From an uncultured Kushneria sp. (lineage in GTDB: Bacteria; Pseudomonadota; Gammaproteobacteria; Pseudomonadales; Halomonadaceae): 64,000 bases of DNA. Numbering within the stretch: position 1 is the stretch's first letter; every line of letters starts with the position of its first letter. The notes beneath the pieces were generated by a model. It had not been told where the DNA came from, did no database searches, and worked only from the letters and a program-made list of their open reading frames with translations. This document shows, piece by piece, positions 28,121-35,762 of this stretch. The translations under genes were made by a program, and so were the position numbers. The stretch is taken from the NCBI RefSeq assembly GCF_947497025.1, contig NZ_CANMFC010000003.1, positions 124,001 through 188,000 of the forward strand, written 5' to 3'.

Positions 28121-28150
28121 TAAAAAACCCCGGCCTGGCCGGGGTTTTTT
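28121..28150. terminator. Rho-independent terminator after katE
   Basis: AAAAAACCCCGGCC-T-GGCCGGGGTTTTTT, a long symmetric GC stem flanked by an A-run and a T-run, 31 bases after the katE stop. Confidence 0.88.
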
Positions 28151-28300
28151 ATGTGTCGGCGGATTAACATATTATGACCCTTCGGAGTGGACGTTGGCAC
28201 GAGAGCTGCGTATGTTGCTTGCCAAACCGGCATCTGTCAGTCATATGCCAAAGGGCATGGCGGATTTGCCCCGCTTACGTCAGTGCTTTGAGTGGATATC

Positions 28301-29593
28301 ATGGCCTCTTCCAAAGAGCGATTTATTGGACTTGAGTGGCTGAGATTCTTTCTCGGTCTCTACATCGTCATCTTTCATACCCTGCATAACTACCCGTCCA
28401 TCAGAAGCTGGTCGGGCTATGTCACGGATCTCGGGTTTTTCTCGACCAGTACCTTTTTTATCCTGTCCGGCTTTTTGCTGGCGCATGTGTATCTCAATGA
28501 CAAGCACGAAATGCGCGAGCCAGCCAGAAGCTTCATGACCAAGCGGTTTGCCAACCTCTATCCGATTCATATCGGTTCGTGCCTTCTGGCCATGGCGGTT
28601 TCGGCAGGTGTGGGCTATCTGGCACTGACGGCTCAGGATGCCGGGACGTCACTGCGCTTTGTGCTCTATGACGTCAACAACGACACCGGTATCGTTAATC
28701 CCGAGGCCCTTCGCCACACCATGGGCGACTTTGAGCTCTGGTTTAACGTCGTGCTCAACGTGTTCATGCTGCACGCCTGGAACCCCTATTACCTGACATT
28801 CAATCCGCCGTCCTGGTCCATCTCGGCACTGTTTTTCTTCTATCTGACCTTTCCCTTTATTGCCCCCAGGCTCATGAAGATCAAAAGGACGCGGCTGGCG
28901 ATCCTGCTTACCAACCTGGTCTATCTGGTACCGCCATTGCTGGTTGTGGCCTTTACCCCTTATGACATGCCGGAAACAGGTATCCTGCACCGCAATCCGA
29001 TTATTCGGCTGCCCGAGTTCATTGCAGGGATTTTGCTGTGCGCCTTTTATATGCAGCAAAAAAATGCCGGGCAACTGCTCAAGCGGCAAGGAAAACTGGC
29101 TCTGGCGCTGTATATCGCGGTGTGCTGTCTGGTCGCGACCTGGCTGCTCGAGCATGGACGCGCCTGGTACTACTTGCTCCATAACGGATTATTGCTCACG
29201 GCTGAAATGGCACTGATCTATCTGTGCGTGCACATTCCCACCCCCGACAGTAAGCGACTGACCAAATTTGCCGGACGTCTGGGTGGGGCATCCCTGCCCA
29301 TGTTTGCCCTGCATGTACCGCTTTATGTCATCTTCACCAGAAGCGAGCAGATTCTGAAGGGTGAGCCTTCCCTGTGTGCTGACAACCTGCGCCTGTGTCT
29401 GGCGGCGGCCGGCACCAGTTCCATATGGCTCTACCCGGTCTACCTGCTGATCACCATCATCCTTTGCATTCTCTTTCAGGAGCAGTTTGTCGTTCGTATA
29501 CGCCGCTGGATTCTGAGCTGGATGCTGCCCACAGCACCTGTGCGAAACAAGACGCATGCCGAGCGAATGGCCGATCCGCAGGAACCCCGCTGA
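28301..29593 (+). CDS. Acyltransferase-3 family membrane protein
   Basis: A polytopic membrane protein of 430 residues, with ten or so hydrophobic segments, of the OatA/NodX acyltransferase-3 family. The N-terminal helix carries the family's histidine in LGLYIVIFHTLHNY, and FFILSGFLLAHVYL follows in the second segment as usual. Such proteins O-acylate peptidoglycan, lipopolysaccharide or exopolysaccharide. There is no SGNH domain and no polysaccharide gene nearby, so the acceptor is unknown. ATG at 28301 is preferred over the GTG at 28292; neither has a strong ribosome-binding site. Confidence 0.88.
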   Translation: MASSKERFIGLEWLRFFLGLYIVIFHTLHNYPSIRSWSGYVTDLGFFSTSTFFILSGFLLAHVYLNDKHEMREPARSFMTKRFANLYPIHIGSCLLAMAVSAGVGYLALTAQDAGTSLRFVLYDVNNDTGIVNPEALRHTMGDFELWFNVVLNVFMLHAWNPYYLTFNPPSWSISALFFFYLTFPFIAPRLMKIKRTRLAILLTNLVYLVPPLLVVAFTPYDMPETGILHRNPIIRLPEFIAGILLCAFYMQQKNAGQLLKRQGKLALALYIAVCCLVATWLLEHGRAWYYLLHNGLLLTAEMALIYLCVHIPTPDSKRLTKFAGRLGGASLPMFALHVPLYVIFTRSEQILKGEPSLCADNLRLCLAAAGTSSIWLYPVYLLITIILCILFQEQFVVRIRRWILSWMLPTAPVRNKTHAERMADPQEPR

Positions 29594-29659
29594 GACAAGG
29601 GGGCGGTCCAGGTTACAATGAGGGCTGCTCCCGCAACAGCGGGACCGAATATTTGTCTC

Positions 29660-31945
29660 ATGAGGTATTTTTTGAAAGAAAGCCTGCAGATCTGGTGTGC
29701 CCAGCGTCTGGCCAGCCACGGCTGGCATCGTGAGGTGCCGCCCGAGCGTGGCATGAGTATGTCCCGTGCCCTTGCACGCCTGCGCAGCATGGAGATCGAG
29801 GAGCCGGGCGCACTGGGGTGGCAAATGATAGGGCGTCTTGATCAGGCGCAGCGTGATGAAGCCGTCACCATGCTGGTGCTGGCTTTTAACGCGCATTGGC
29901 TGGATGAGCAGGCGCTCTCGCAATGGCTGACCTGGCTCAAGGAAGGTGCTGCTTCACAGGCCCCCTGGCCCGATGACGGCGACAGCGCCATATGGCGGGC
30001 CCGCGCGCCCTTTGCGCCCATCATGATCGATAGCATGGCGGCAGCTGGACTGGAGCGTGATCACACCGGACATTTCCTGGGCCGGGTCTGGTCGATTCAT
30101 GAGCGTGATGAGTTGATCCGTATGCTGCTCTGGCTGGCAGGGCAGGGTCATCGCCATGGCTGGGAGCTGGATCATCAGCGGTTTGGGGCCATGACCACGG
30201 CCCAGCGCCTGCAATGGCACGTACGCATGGCACCACAGGCGACTTATGCCGCCACAATGGAGGCCTTTGTCGTGCAGGGACAGCCTCGGGATGTGGCCGC
30301 CTGGGACTGGTTGCGTCTGGTGGATCTGGCCTGGGCCGGGATGGCCATGGGATGGCTGGATCAGGATGAGGCCAGAGGCTTTGCCGCGCATGGAGTGGAT
30401 CTTCTGACGCGCCGCTATGACAACTGGCATGCCGTGGCGCTGGCCTGGCAGCGCGGCCGCAGTCTGCATGAAGGGCTCGATTTGATGGAGAACTTCACTG
30501 ATGACTGGCAGTTGCTGCTGGACGCGAGCGACAGCCCATGGCAAAGGCCGCTGCATCAGTTGCTCGACGATGATCTTCGCGATCGCTCGCGAGCCATGAT
30601 CCGCGGACTGCGCAGCAGTGCACGCCATTGGGCGCTCGCGGTAGCCTCGGTCAGAGAATCGGATCTGCTGTATCGTCAGTCAACGGCTCCGGCTGTCAAC
30701 GATGAGCAACGCCGACAGAGCCGGGAGTATCTTCATGAGGTGCTGGACTGGCGTCCGGAAGAGGGGGTGGCAGGGCTTTCGCGCTTCTGGATGCCGGGAC
30801 AGGTACATCATCTCAATCAGCTGGCCTCCGATGCGCTGCATGACAGAATGCCGGAGGTCGACACCCCCTTTGGTACGCCATCTCCCGAACTGCTGGCCTA
30901 TCGCCAGGAACTGGCGGCCTGCGCGTCGGTCTCGGCCACGATCATCATGGCAGAGAAATATGCCTTTCATCTTCAGATGTTTGAAAGCGCCGACTATGGT
31001 GAAGACGAACTGCTGACGCGCTATTACACAAGGCTTGCCGCCATGCTGGATCGTCACTATCTCTGTGTGGATGCCATGCTGGAGGCCTGGGCGCGATGGG
31101 AGCAGGCCCTGCCCGAGGACAGCACTCAGGAGTCTCTGATCGAGGACATCGAATGGCATCGCCATGACCCCGGCAGCCCCTTTCACTGGCTGACCGCGCC
31201 GACCGGCTTCCAAAAGGAGCCGGGCAGGCGCCCGTCACTGTCGCGATTTACCGCACTCTCGCTGTCAGGACCGCTCAATGCCGCGCTCTGGGGTGAACCT
31301 GACAGACAATACGGCGTTCAGGCCAGCGAAATCCGGGACTGGCTCGACAGTCATTATGGTCTCGGGGGCACCGCGCCGTTGATTCGATTTCTCGACTTTC
31401 TGGTCGAGGCGGGGGATCGCCAGGAATACCTGATTAACTACGGCCCCTACACGCTCAACCAGCGTCGCCTGCGTCAGGAAATTGCCGTGCTTGAATCTGC
31501 CGAGCGCAGTGAAGACGAGGGCGTGCATCTGGAGAGGCTGCGTCGCGTGCTGAAAAACGATCATCACTGCAACGATATCGATATGGCCGCGTGGGACATC
31601 GCGCAGCTGGTAGACCTTGCGGCTGCCGGGCGGCAGCTTGGCTGGCTGAGTTCAGACAAGTTTCATCACTATCTGGACCAGGCGCTGCAGCTGGCATCCC
31701 GTCACTATAGCGACTGGTGGGCCTATGGAAAGGGGATGCTGGCAGGGTACAGTTTCTTCATGGTGGTCACGCCCGAACGCGATTATTTCCTGGCGGAGTT
31801 CAATCATGCCATGACCGCCTGGCAGACAGGGCTGCCACCGCTGGCGGGTTGCTGGGCCAGTCTTGATTTTCCGGGCACTCAGCCCCGACGCTGGCCGCCT
31901 TTGCACGCAGATACGCTGCCAGGGGATGCGCGCATTCTGCACTAG
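29660..31945 (+). CDS. Large protein with two DUF1266-like domains
   Basis: A soluble-looking, Trp-rich protein of 761 residues with no signal peptide. Two segments look alike: AAWDWLRLVDLAWAGMAMGW followed by a YDNWHAVALAWQRGRSL tail (ORF residues about 228-282), and AAWDIAQLVDLAAAGRQLGW followed by YSDWWAYGKGMLAGYSFF near the C-terminus. This is the pattern of DUF1266, known from E. coli YbeU and YbeR, usually present once. The function is unknown. The start is uncertain: ATG at 29660 (MRYFLKESLQIW) or 29618, neither with a clear ribosome-binding site. It follows the acyltransferase gene by 66 bp. Confidence 0.75.
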   Translation: MRYFLKESLQIWCAQRLASHGWHREVPPERGMSMSRALARLRSMEIEEPGALGWQMIGRLDQAQRDEAVTMLVLAFNAHWLDEQALSQWLTWLKEGAASQAPWPDDGDSAIWRARAPFAPIMIDSMAAAGLERDHTGHFLGRVWSIHERDELIRMLLWLAGQGHRHGWELDHQRFGAMTTAQRLQWHVRMAPQATYAATMEAFVVQGQPRDVAAWDWLRLVDLAWAGMAMGWLDQDEARGFAAHGVDLLTRRYDNWHAVALAWQRGRSLHEGLDLMENFTDDWQLLLDASDSPWQRPLHQLLDDDLRDRSRAMIRGLRSSARHWALAVASVRESDLLYRQSTAPAVNDEQRRQSREYLHEVLDWRPEEGVAGLSRFWMPGQVHHLNQLASDALHDRMPEVDTPFGTPSPELLAYRQELAACASVSATIIMAEKYAFHLQMFESADYGEDELLTRYYTRLAAMLDRHYLCVDAMLEAWARWEQALPEDSTQESLIEDIEWHRHDPGSPFHWLTAPTGFQKEPGRRPSLSRFTALSLSGPLNAALWGEPDRQYGVQASEIRDWLDSHYGLGGTAPLIRFLDFLVEAGDRQEYLINYGPYTLNQRRLRQEIAVLESAERSEDEGVHLERLRRVLKNDHHCNDIDMAAWDIAQLVDLAAAGRQLGWLSSDKFHHYLDQALQLASRHYSDWWAYGKGMLAGYSFFMVVTPERDYFLAEFNHAMTAWQTGLPPLAGCWASLDFPGTQPRRWPPLHADTLPGDARILH

Positions 31946-32167
31946 GATCACCAAAGGTAACTGGATGGTGTGGTTTGGTTACTTTCGTATGGCTTTCGAT
32001 TAATACTTTGGTCACAACAAGGGTGGTTTGATTAATTTTTAATACTCGTCAGACAAGGCCAAATTCCTTAACATCCTGAAAGCGTTTTGTTCGACGCCTT
32101 TTTCCTATCTGTCACGCGATATTTTCAGGATGCTTCCAGTGCTCGATCAACAAAAAGGGCCGTATAC

Positions 32168-32764
32168 ATGCGGCGAATAATCATGAGTGGTCTGGTTTGT
32201 CTTGCTTTAGGAGGGTGTGCGGCCTCGCAGCCCGGTTCACAGGATGGTTTAAAGGATACGGCAATGCTTTCGCTTTCGACGGTGAAAACGTCGAAAGCGA
32301 AAGCGGGAAGAAATGCCGGCCAGGCGCCCCGATATGATTATACGTCGCCCGAGGATGCTTACCCGGTCGATATAGAGGCCGCGTTGTTGGCTGAATACGA
32401 TACCTGGGAGGGGACACCCTATAGATTCGGGGGCGAAAGCAGCAGTGGCATTGATTGTTCGGCACTGGTGCAGCAGGTCTTTCGTGACAGCTTCAACTTT
32501 GACCTTCCCCGGACCACGGCCGGACAGGTGCTGACCGGCCGCCGCATCGAGAAAACGGCGCTCAAGGCCGGTGATCTGGTTTTTTTCAGGCCATGGCGCG
32601 GTGATCGCCATGTCGGAATCTATCTTGGTGATGGCCGCTTCATGCATGCTTCAAGCTCGCGAGGCGTCAAGATTTCTCGGCTGGATAATCCCTACTGGAG
32701 CCGACATTACTGGCAGTCACGCCGAACTCTGGATGCCAATGCGCTGGCCATGCGCACGCCCTGA
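32168..32764 (+). CDS. NlpC/P60 family lipoprotein (probable peptidoglycan endopeptidase)
   Basis: A 198-residue exported lipoprotein: MRRIIMSGLVCLALGGC gives a short signal with lipobox Cys17. After a variable linker comes the NlpC/P60 domain with catalytic Cys97 in SSSGIDCSALVQ, His148 in RHVGIYLGDG and a third polar position at His160 (FMHASSS). The family cleaves D-Glu to diamino-acid bonds in peptide stems, as in Spr/MepS and NlpC. The ATG at 32168 (AAGGG nine bases upstream) is chosen because it creates the signal peptide; the track ORF starts 27 codons earlier. The coding sequence contains an unusually strong hairpin just after the signal peptide. Confidence 0.9.
   Translation: MRRIIMSGLVCLALGGCAASQPGSQDGLKDTAMLSLSTVKTSKAKAGRNAGQAPRYDYTSPEDAYPVDIEAALLAEYDTWEGTPYRFGGESSSGIDCSALVQQVFRDSFNFDLPRTTAGQVLTGRRIEKTALKAGDLVFFRPWRGDRHVGIYLGDGRFMHASSSRGVKISRLDNPYWSRHYWQSRRTLDANALAMRTP
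32266..32304. repeat. Perfect 16-bp inverted repeat inside the NlpC/P60 gene
   Basis: GCTTTCGCTTTCGACG, seven-base loop GTGAAAA, then CGTCGAAAGCGAAAGC. It encodes residues 33-46 in the linker after the lipobox. Such a stem is rare in coding sequence and could pause transcription or translation. Confidence 0.95.
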
Positions 32765-32778
32765 TTTTCTGAAATGTC

Positions 32779-32818
32779 AAAGTGGGCCGGTACTGTGACA
32801 GTATCGGCCCACTTTTTT
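32779..32818 (+). terminator. Rho-independent terminator after the NlpC/P60 gene
   Basis: AAAGTGGGCCGGTACTG pairs with CAGTATCGGCCCACTTT around a two-base centre with one wobble position, followed by TTTTTT. It lies 15 bases after the stop codon. Confidence 0.9.
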
Positions 32819-32942
32819 GTGTGCTGACGGTAATGAGAGTGAGCTGATCTGTACGGGTTCTTTTCCATGTCGCTGGTTTTTGAGCCCGTCAATCAAGCTT
32901 TCCAGGTGTCTCCAGTACTAATGCTTTATAAACCGGCATTTG

Positions 32943-32971
32943 TTGTACAAGATGTATAAAAATATTGTACA
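32943..32971. promoter_or_regulatory. TTGTACA direct repeats upstream of the pseudo-methyltransferase gene
   Basis: TTGTACA at 32943-32949 and again at 32965-32971, 22 bp apart (about two helical turns), flanking an AT-rich TATAAAAATA. It lies 60-90 bp before the 33034 start. The layout suggests a regulator site around a -10 element, but no -35 box stands out. Confidence 0.3.
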
Positions 32972-33033
32972 GTGATGGTGGCAAGCGGCTGGCAGGATGC
33001 CGGCCTGAATATTGATTTCAGGATTTCTCAGGT

Positions 33034-33744
33034 ATGGATACCCGATGCTCAGGGCTTTCAGCCCCAGCGGCCGAAGCGATACCCGCTTCTTTGACATCAT
33101 CCGGACTCGATGGAACATTAGCGCCTCGGACTGCATGTGAGCGCTCGAACCATCATGGGATATCGCTGCTGGACATGGCGCCCCATCATCGCGTACTGGA
33201 CATGTATGGCTCCAGTCGACAGCGCATGCACCTGATTGGCCGAAAGCTCGATGAGCGAGGTGAACTGGTCGCCAATATCACGGGCGCACTGTCGCTTGAA
33301 AGCGCTGAGCTTTGCCATGTTCCGGACAATGTGATCATGACCCGCCTTGATGATGAGCGTCTATCACTGGAAGAGGTGGGCACCTTTGATCGTGTCCTGC
33401 TGGATATCCCGGTCCTGATGGGGCGACACCTGTCTTCACGTCAGCGTTCAGAGCGTCTTGTGTCATTGCTGTTGCGTGCCATCGCACTATGTCGCGAGGG
33501 TGGGCGCGTCGTGTATGTAACGCACGGTCATCTGAAACAGAACAATGAGATGGTGGTCGACCAGGTGATCAATGATGCCCACAAGGGTATTGCCCTGAAC
33601 AACATTGCATTCGCCGGCAGCTCGGGCAGTACTTTCTGTGGCGGCCAGCAGCTGGATGCAAGGGTTGCCAGAACCCTCTATGTGGACAGTGAAACGGGCA
33701 GCGATAATCGTTTCCTGGCCGTACTTGAGTGCAGTCGCGCCTGA
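33034..33744 (+). CDS. Degenerate RsmB/RsmF-like (NSUN) methyltransferase homologue, probably inactive
   Basis: A 236-residue protein whose order of segments follows the SAM-dependent m5C RNA methyltransferases. HRVLDMYGSSRQRMHLIGRK sits where VLDxAAAPGxKT is expected, RGELVANITGALSLESAELC follows as the second motif, TFDRVLLDIPVLMG replaces the DAPCSG motif, and GGRVVYVTHGHLKQNNEMVV replaces GGxLVYSTCSxxxxEN. Both catalytic cysteines and the glycine-rich SAM loop are missing. The N-terminal RNA-binding part of RsmF and its C-terminal PUA-like region are also absent. I infer a pseudo-enzyme, perhaps an rRNA- or protein-binding factor. The ATG at 33034 is preceded by CAGG. Short gap to the next gene. 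Confidence 0.65.
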   Translation: MDTRCSGLSAPAAEAIPASLTSSGLDGTLAPRTACERSNHHGISLLDMAPHHRVLDMYGSSRQRMHLIGRKLDERGELVANITGALSLESAELCHVPDNVIMTRLDDERLSLEEVGTFDRVLLDIPVLMGRHLSSRQRSERLVSLLLRAIALCREGGRVVYVTHGHLKQNNEMVVDQVINDAHKGIALNNIAFAGSSGSTFCGGQQLDARVARTLYVDSETGSDNRFLAVLECSRA

Positions 33745-33829
33745 GTCCAGGAGCGTCTGACGCAGCCGGCATCGACGTCGTTGCAGCCCATCACTACAAT
33801 GACGCCTCTTTTACCTGCCGGTACCGAGA

Positions 33830-34522
33830 ATGTCTCACCTGATGTTTCGTTTGCATCGTTTTCGTCACACCTTTATGGCATGGGCGGCGCATCAGCTTGT
33901 GGCCTGGCGCGTCTCGCCGGCGGGGCTTGCCCTTTCAGCCATCGCGCTTGGCATTGCCACAATGCCTCTGCTGTATGCACGCCAGCCTTTGTTAGCTGCA
34001 CTGTTCGTTGTTTTATATCGTCTGCTGAGCATGTTGTCGGGCTGGGTATCCATGGCACTCGGGCACTTTGATGCCAGGCAGCGCTACCTGCGCCCCTTCA
34101 TGGAAATCGTTTTGATTTTGTCGGTCATGGGTGGGCTTTCACTTTACCAGCCTGAGCGACTTTTCCAGCCTGCGCTTGTGCTGGTCATTGTCATACTCGT
34201 ATTTGATCTTGAAAGGCGACTGGCAGCGCTGCTTCAGGAAGCGCAAATGATCGTGGTCAGGGTCGGCGGAGTCGAGCGTCTGGTCGATGTTGCTACAGGA
34301 AGTGTCGGACGAACGCTGCTCTTGATTGCTGCCTGCTACTGGCCGCAGACCTTTTTCTGGAGCGGATTCGGATTTGCAGGTAGCTGTCTGGTGGTGCTGA
34401 TCTGGCGGCTAATTTTCAACTATCGAGCACTTGGCAGGCATTCAAATGCCGCTACATTCGCCTCTGCTGACGTGCCAAACGCCACGGTCTCGCAAGGTAC
34501 GAAACGGCAAGAGCAGGCATAA
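33830..34522 (+). CDS. Membrane protein resembling a CDP-alcohol phosphatidyltransferase without its active site
   Basis: A 230-residue protein with about five hydrophobic segments. WRVSPAGLALSAIALGIAT resembles the N-terminal region of CDP-alcohol phosphatidyltransferases (ITPNxLT...), and the following LYRLLSMLSGWVSMALGHFD aligns with the catalytic DGxDGxxAR region, but every expected Asp/Gly/Arg catalytic residue is changed. The later FMEIVLILSVMGGL takes the place of the GxxxDxxxD half. The tail after residue 205 is polar and low in complexity. It therefore looks like a structural relic or pseudo-enzyme. The gene follows the degenerate methyltransferase by 85 bp and ends at a terminator. 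The family assignment is by eye. Confidence 0.6.
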   Translation: MSHLMFRLHRFRHTFMAWAAHQLVAWRVSPAGLALSAIALGIATMPLLYARQPLLAALFVVLYRLLSMLSGWVSMALGHFDARQRYLRPFMEIVLILSVMGGLSLYQPERLFQPALVLVIVILVFDLERRLAALLQEAQMIVVRVGGVERLVDVATGSVGRTLLLIAACYWPQTFFWSGFGFAGSCLVVLIWRLIFNYRALGRHSNAATFASADVPNATVSQGTKRQEQA

Positions 34523-34550
34523 AAAAAGGCAGCCCATGGGCTGCCTTTTT
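34519..34550. terminator. Bidirectional terminator between convergent genes
   Basis: AAAAAAAGGCAGCCC-AT-GGGCTGCCTTTTT. It overlaps the stop codon of the plus-strand membrane protein gene and lies 20 bp from the slyD stop on the minus strand, so it can serve both. Confidence 0.88.
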
Positions 34551-34569
34551 AAACGCTGGGCGCTGGCAA

Positions 34570-35052
34570 TCAGTGCTGATGACCGCCTTCGCCATGTACA
34601 TGGCCGTGCTCGAGCTCTTCGGCACTGGCTTCGCGTACGGATTCAACGCTCACGTCAAAATTCAGGGTCTCACCTGCCAGCGGATGGTTACCGTCAACAG
34701 TCACGGTGTCACCTTCAAGCTTGGTGACGGTGACCAGCAGCGGGCCGCCTTCGGTCTGAGCCTGAAACTGCATGCCCGGCTGGATGTCTTCAACACCCTG
34801 AAAGGCATCGCGCGGTACTTCCTGCACCAGAGAGGGCTGGACTTCGCCATAGCCTTCGCCGGGTTCAACGCGCGCCTGAAGGGTATCGCCTGTCGTCTTG
34901 CCCGATAGTTCCTTCTCGAGGCCAGGAATGATGTTGCCTGAACCGTGCAGATAGGAAAGCGGATCACGACCTTCGGAGCTGTCGAGGACTTCTCCAGCGT
35001 CGTTTTTCAGGGTGTAATGAAACGCTACTACCGTGTTCTCTGCGATCTGCAT
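34570..35052 (-). CDS. slyD: FKBP-type peptidyl-prolyl isomerase, SlyD-like
   Basis: Cytoplasmic prolyl isomerase and chaperone of 160 residues. It aligns by eye along the whole E. coli SlyD core: VVAFHYTLKNDAGEVLDSS, DPLSYLHGSGNIIPGLEKEL, the insert-in-flap region LVQEVPRDAFQGVEDIQPGM, and DGNHPLAGETLNFDVSV. The metal-binding tail is short, ending EHGHVHGEGGHQH, compared with about 45 residues in E. coli, so nickel delivery to hydrogenase may be weaker. It is monocistronic on the minus strand. Confidence 0.93.
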   Translation of the reverse strand: MQIAENTVVAFHYTLKNDAGEVLDSSEGRDPLSYLHGSGNIIPGLEKELSGKTTGDTLQARVEPGEGYGEVQPSLVQEVPRDAFQGVEDIQPGMQFQAQTEGGPLLVTVTKLEGDTVTVDGNHPLAGETLNFDVSVESVREASAEELEHGHVHGEGGHQH

Positions 35053-35340
35053 GATAAGGGTCCTTTTGCGTCGGTACGTGTTGGTTGCTCTAAAACTGTC
35101 GGGGCATTGTTTTCAAGGATGGTCTCCATGAATGCGTGCCGACGTGCTTATCCACCAAGATGGCGACGGCCATATAATTTTCAACCCCGAGAGGTTCATC
35201 AATCGCGCTTTTTTTGCGATATCATGCCAGCATGGTGCTTACCTGTGTGCAGGCCGGCGTCATGAGGGCCCAGCGGCACAGGCATTGTGCCCAGGGTCAC
35301 ACTGAATTATAGACATTTAAACATTCGCGCAGGAGAGCTT

Positions 35341-35625
35341 ATGACCATTGCTGTCATCTGGATCGTTATTTTTGCCATTGCTACCGCACTGGCCTGGAAG
35401 GGCTGGGAGAGTGGTTTTGGCAAAATGGTCAATCGGTGGGTGCCTGCCATTCTTCGTCTTGATGACGATCAGGTCAATCGCATGACCTGGTCGATCGTGG
35501 CAGGTGTACTATTGGCCACGCTGATGACCAACCCTGCTTCGATGCTGTTGACCCTGCTGCTGATTGCTCTGATCGCCTTGATCGTACGGGCAGTCATTCG
35601 CTTTGCGTTGAGCAAGGTGCATTGA
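35341..35625 (+). CDS. Small two-helix membrane protein of unknown function
   Basis: A 94-residue protein starting MTIAVIWIVIFAIATALAWK, with one hydrophobic segment at the N-terminus and a second long one at about 54-85 (VAGVLLATLM and LLTLLLIALIALIVRAV). CAGGAGAG lies at ideal distance before the ATG at 35341, which is why the upstream codons of the track ORF are excluded. It is monocistronic with a clear terminator. I do not recognise the family. The basic ends (GFGKMVNRW, IRFALSKVH) suggest a positive-inside orientation on both sides. Confidence 0.75.
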   Translation: MTIAVIWIVIFAIATALAWKGWESGFGKMVNRWVPAILRLDDDQVNRMTWSIVAGVLLATLMTNPASMLLTLLLIALIALIVRAVIRFALSKVH

Positions 35626-35706
35626 GAGAGCTTGGGGTAGCCTTCTGACGCCCGCAGGCTGATCGATCGGCCCCAGGCTCTGGAAACGCCCCTGATTGAA
35701 CGCCAT

Positions 35707-35735
35707 CAAAAAGGGCTCCCTCGGGAGCCCTTTTT
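35707..35735. terminator. Bidirectional terminator before putP
   Basis: AAAAAGGGCTCCC-TC-GGGAGCCCTTTTT, an eight-base GC stem extended by A/T pairs. It sits between the small membrane protein gene (plus) and putP (minus) and can end both transcripts. Confidence 0.9.
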
Positions 35736-35762
35736 AACGTTCGATGCACTGTAAAGGCGCGA

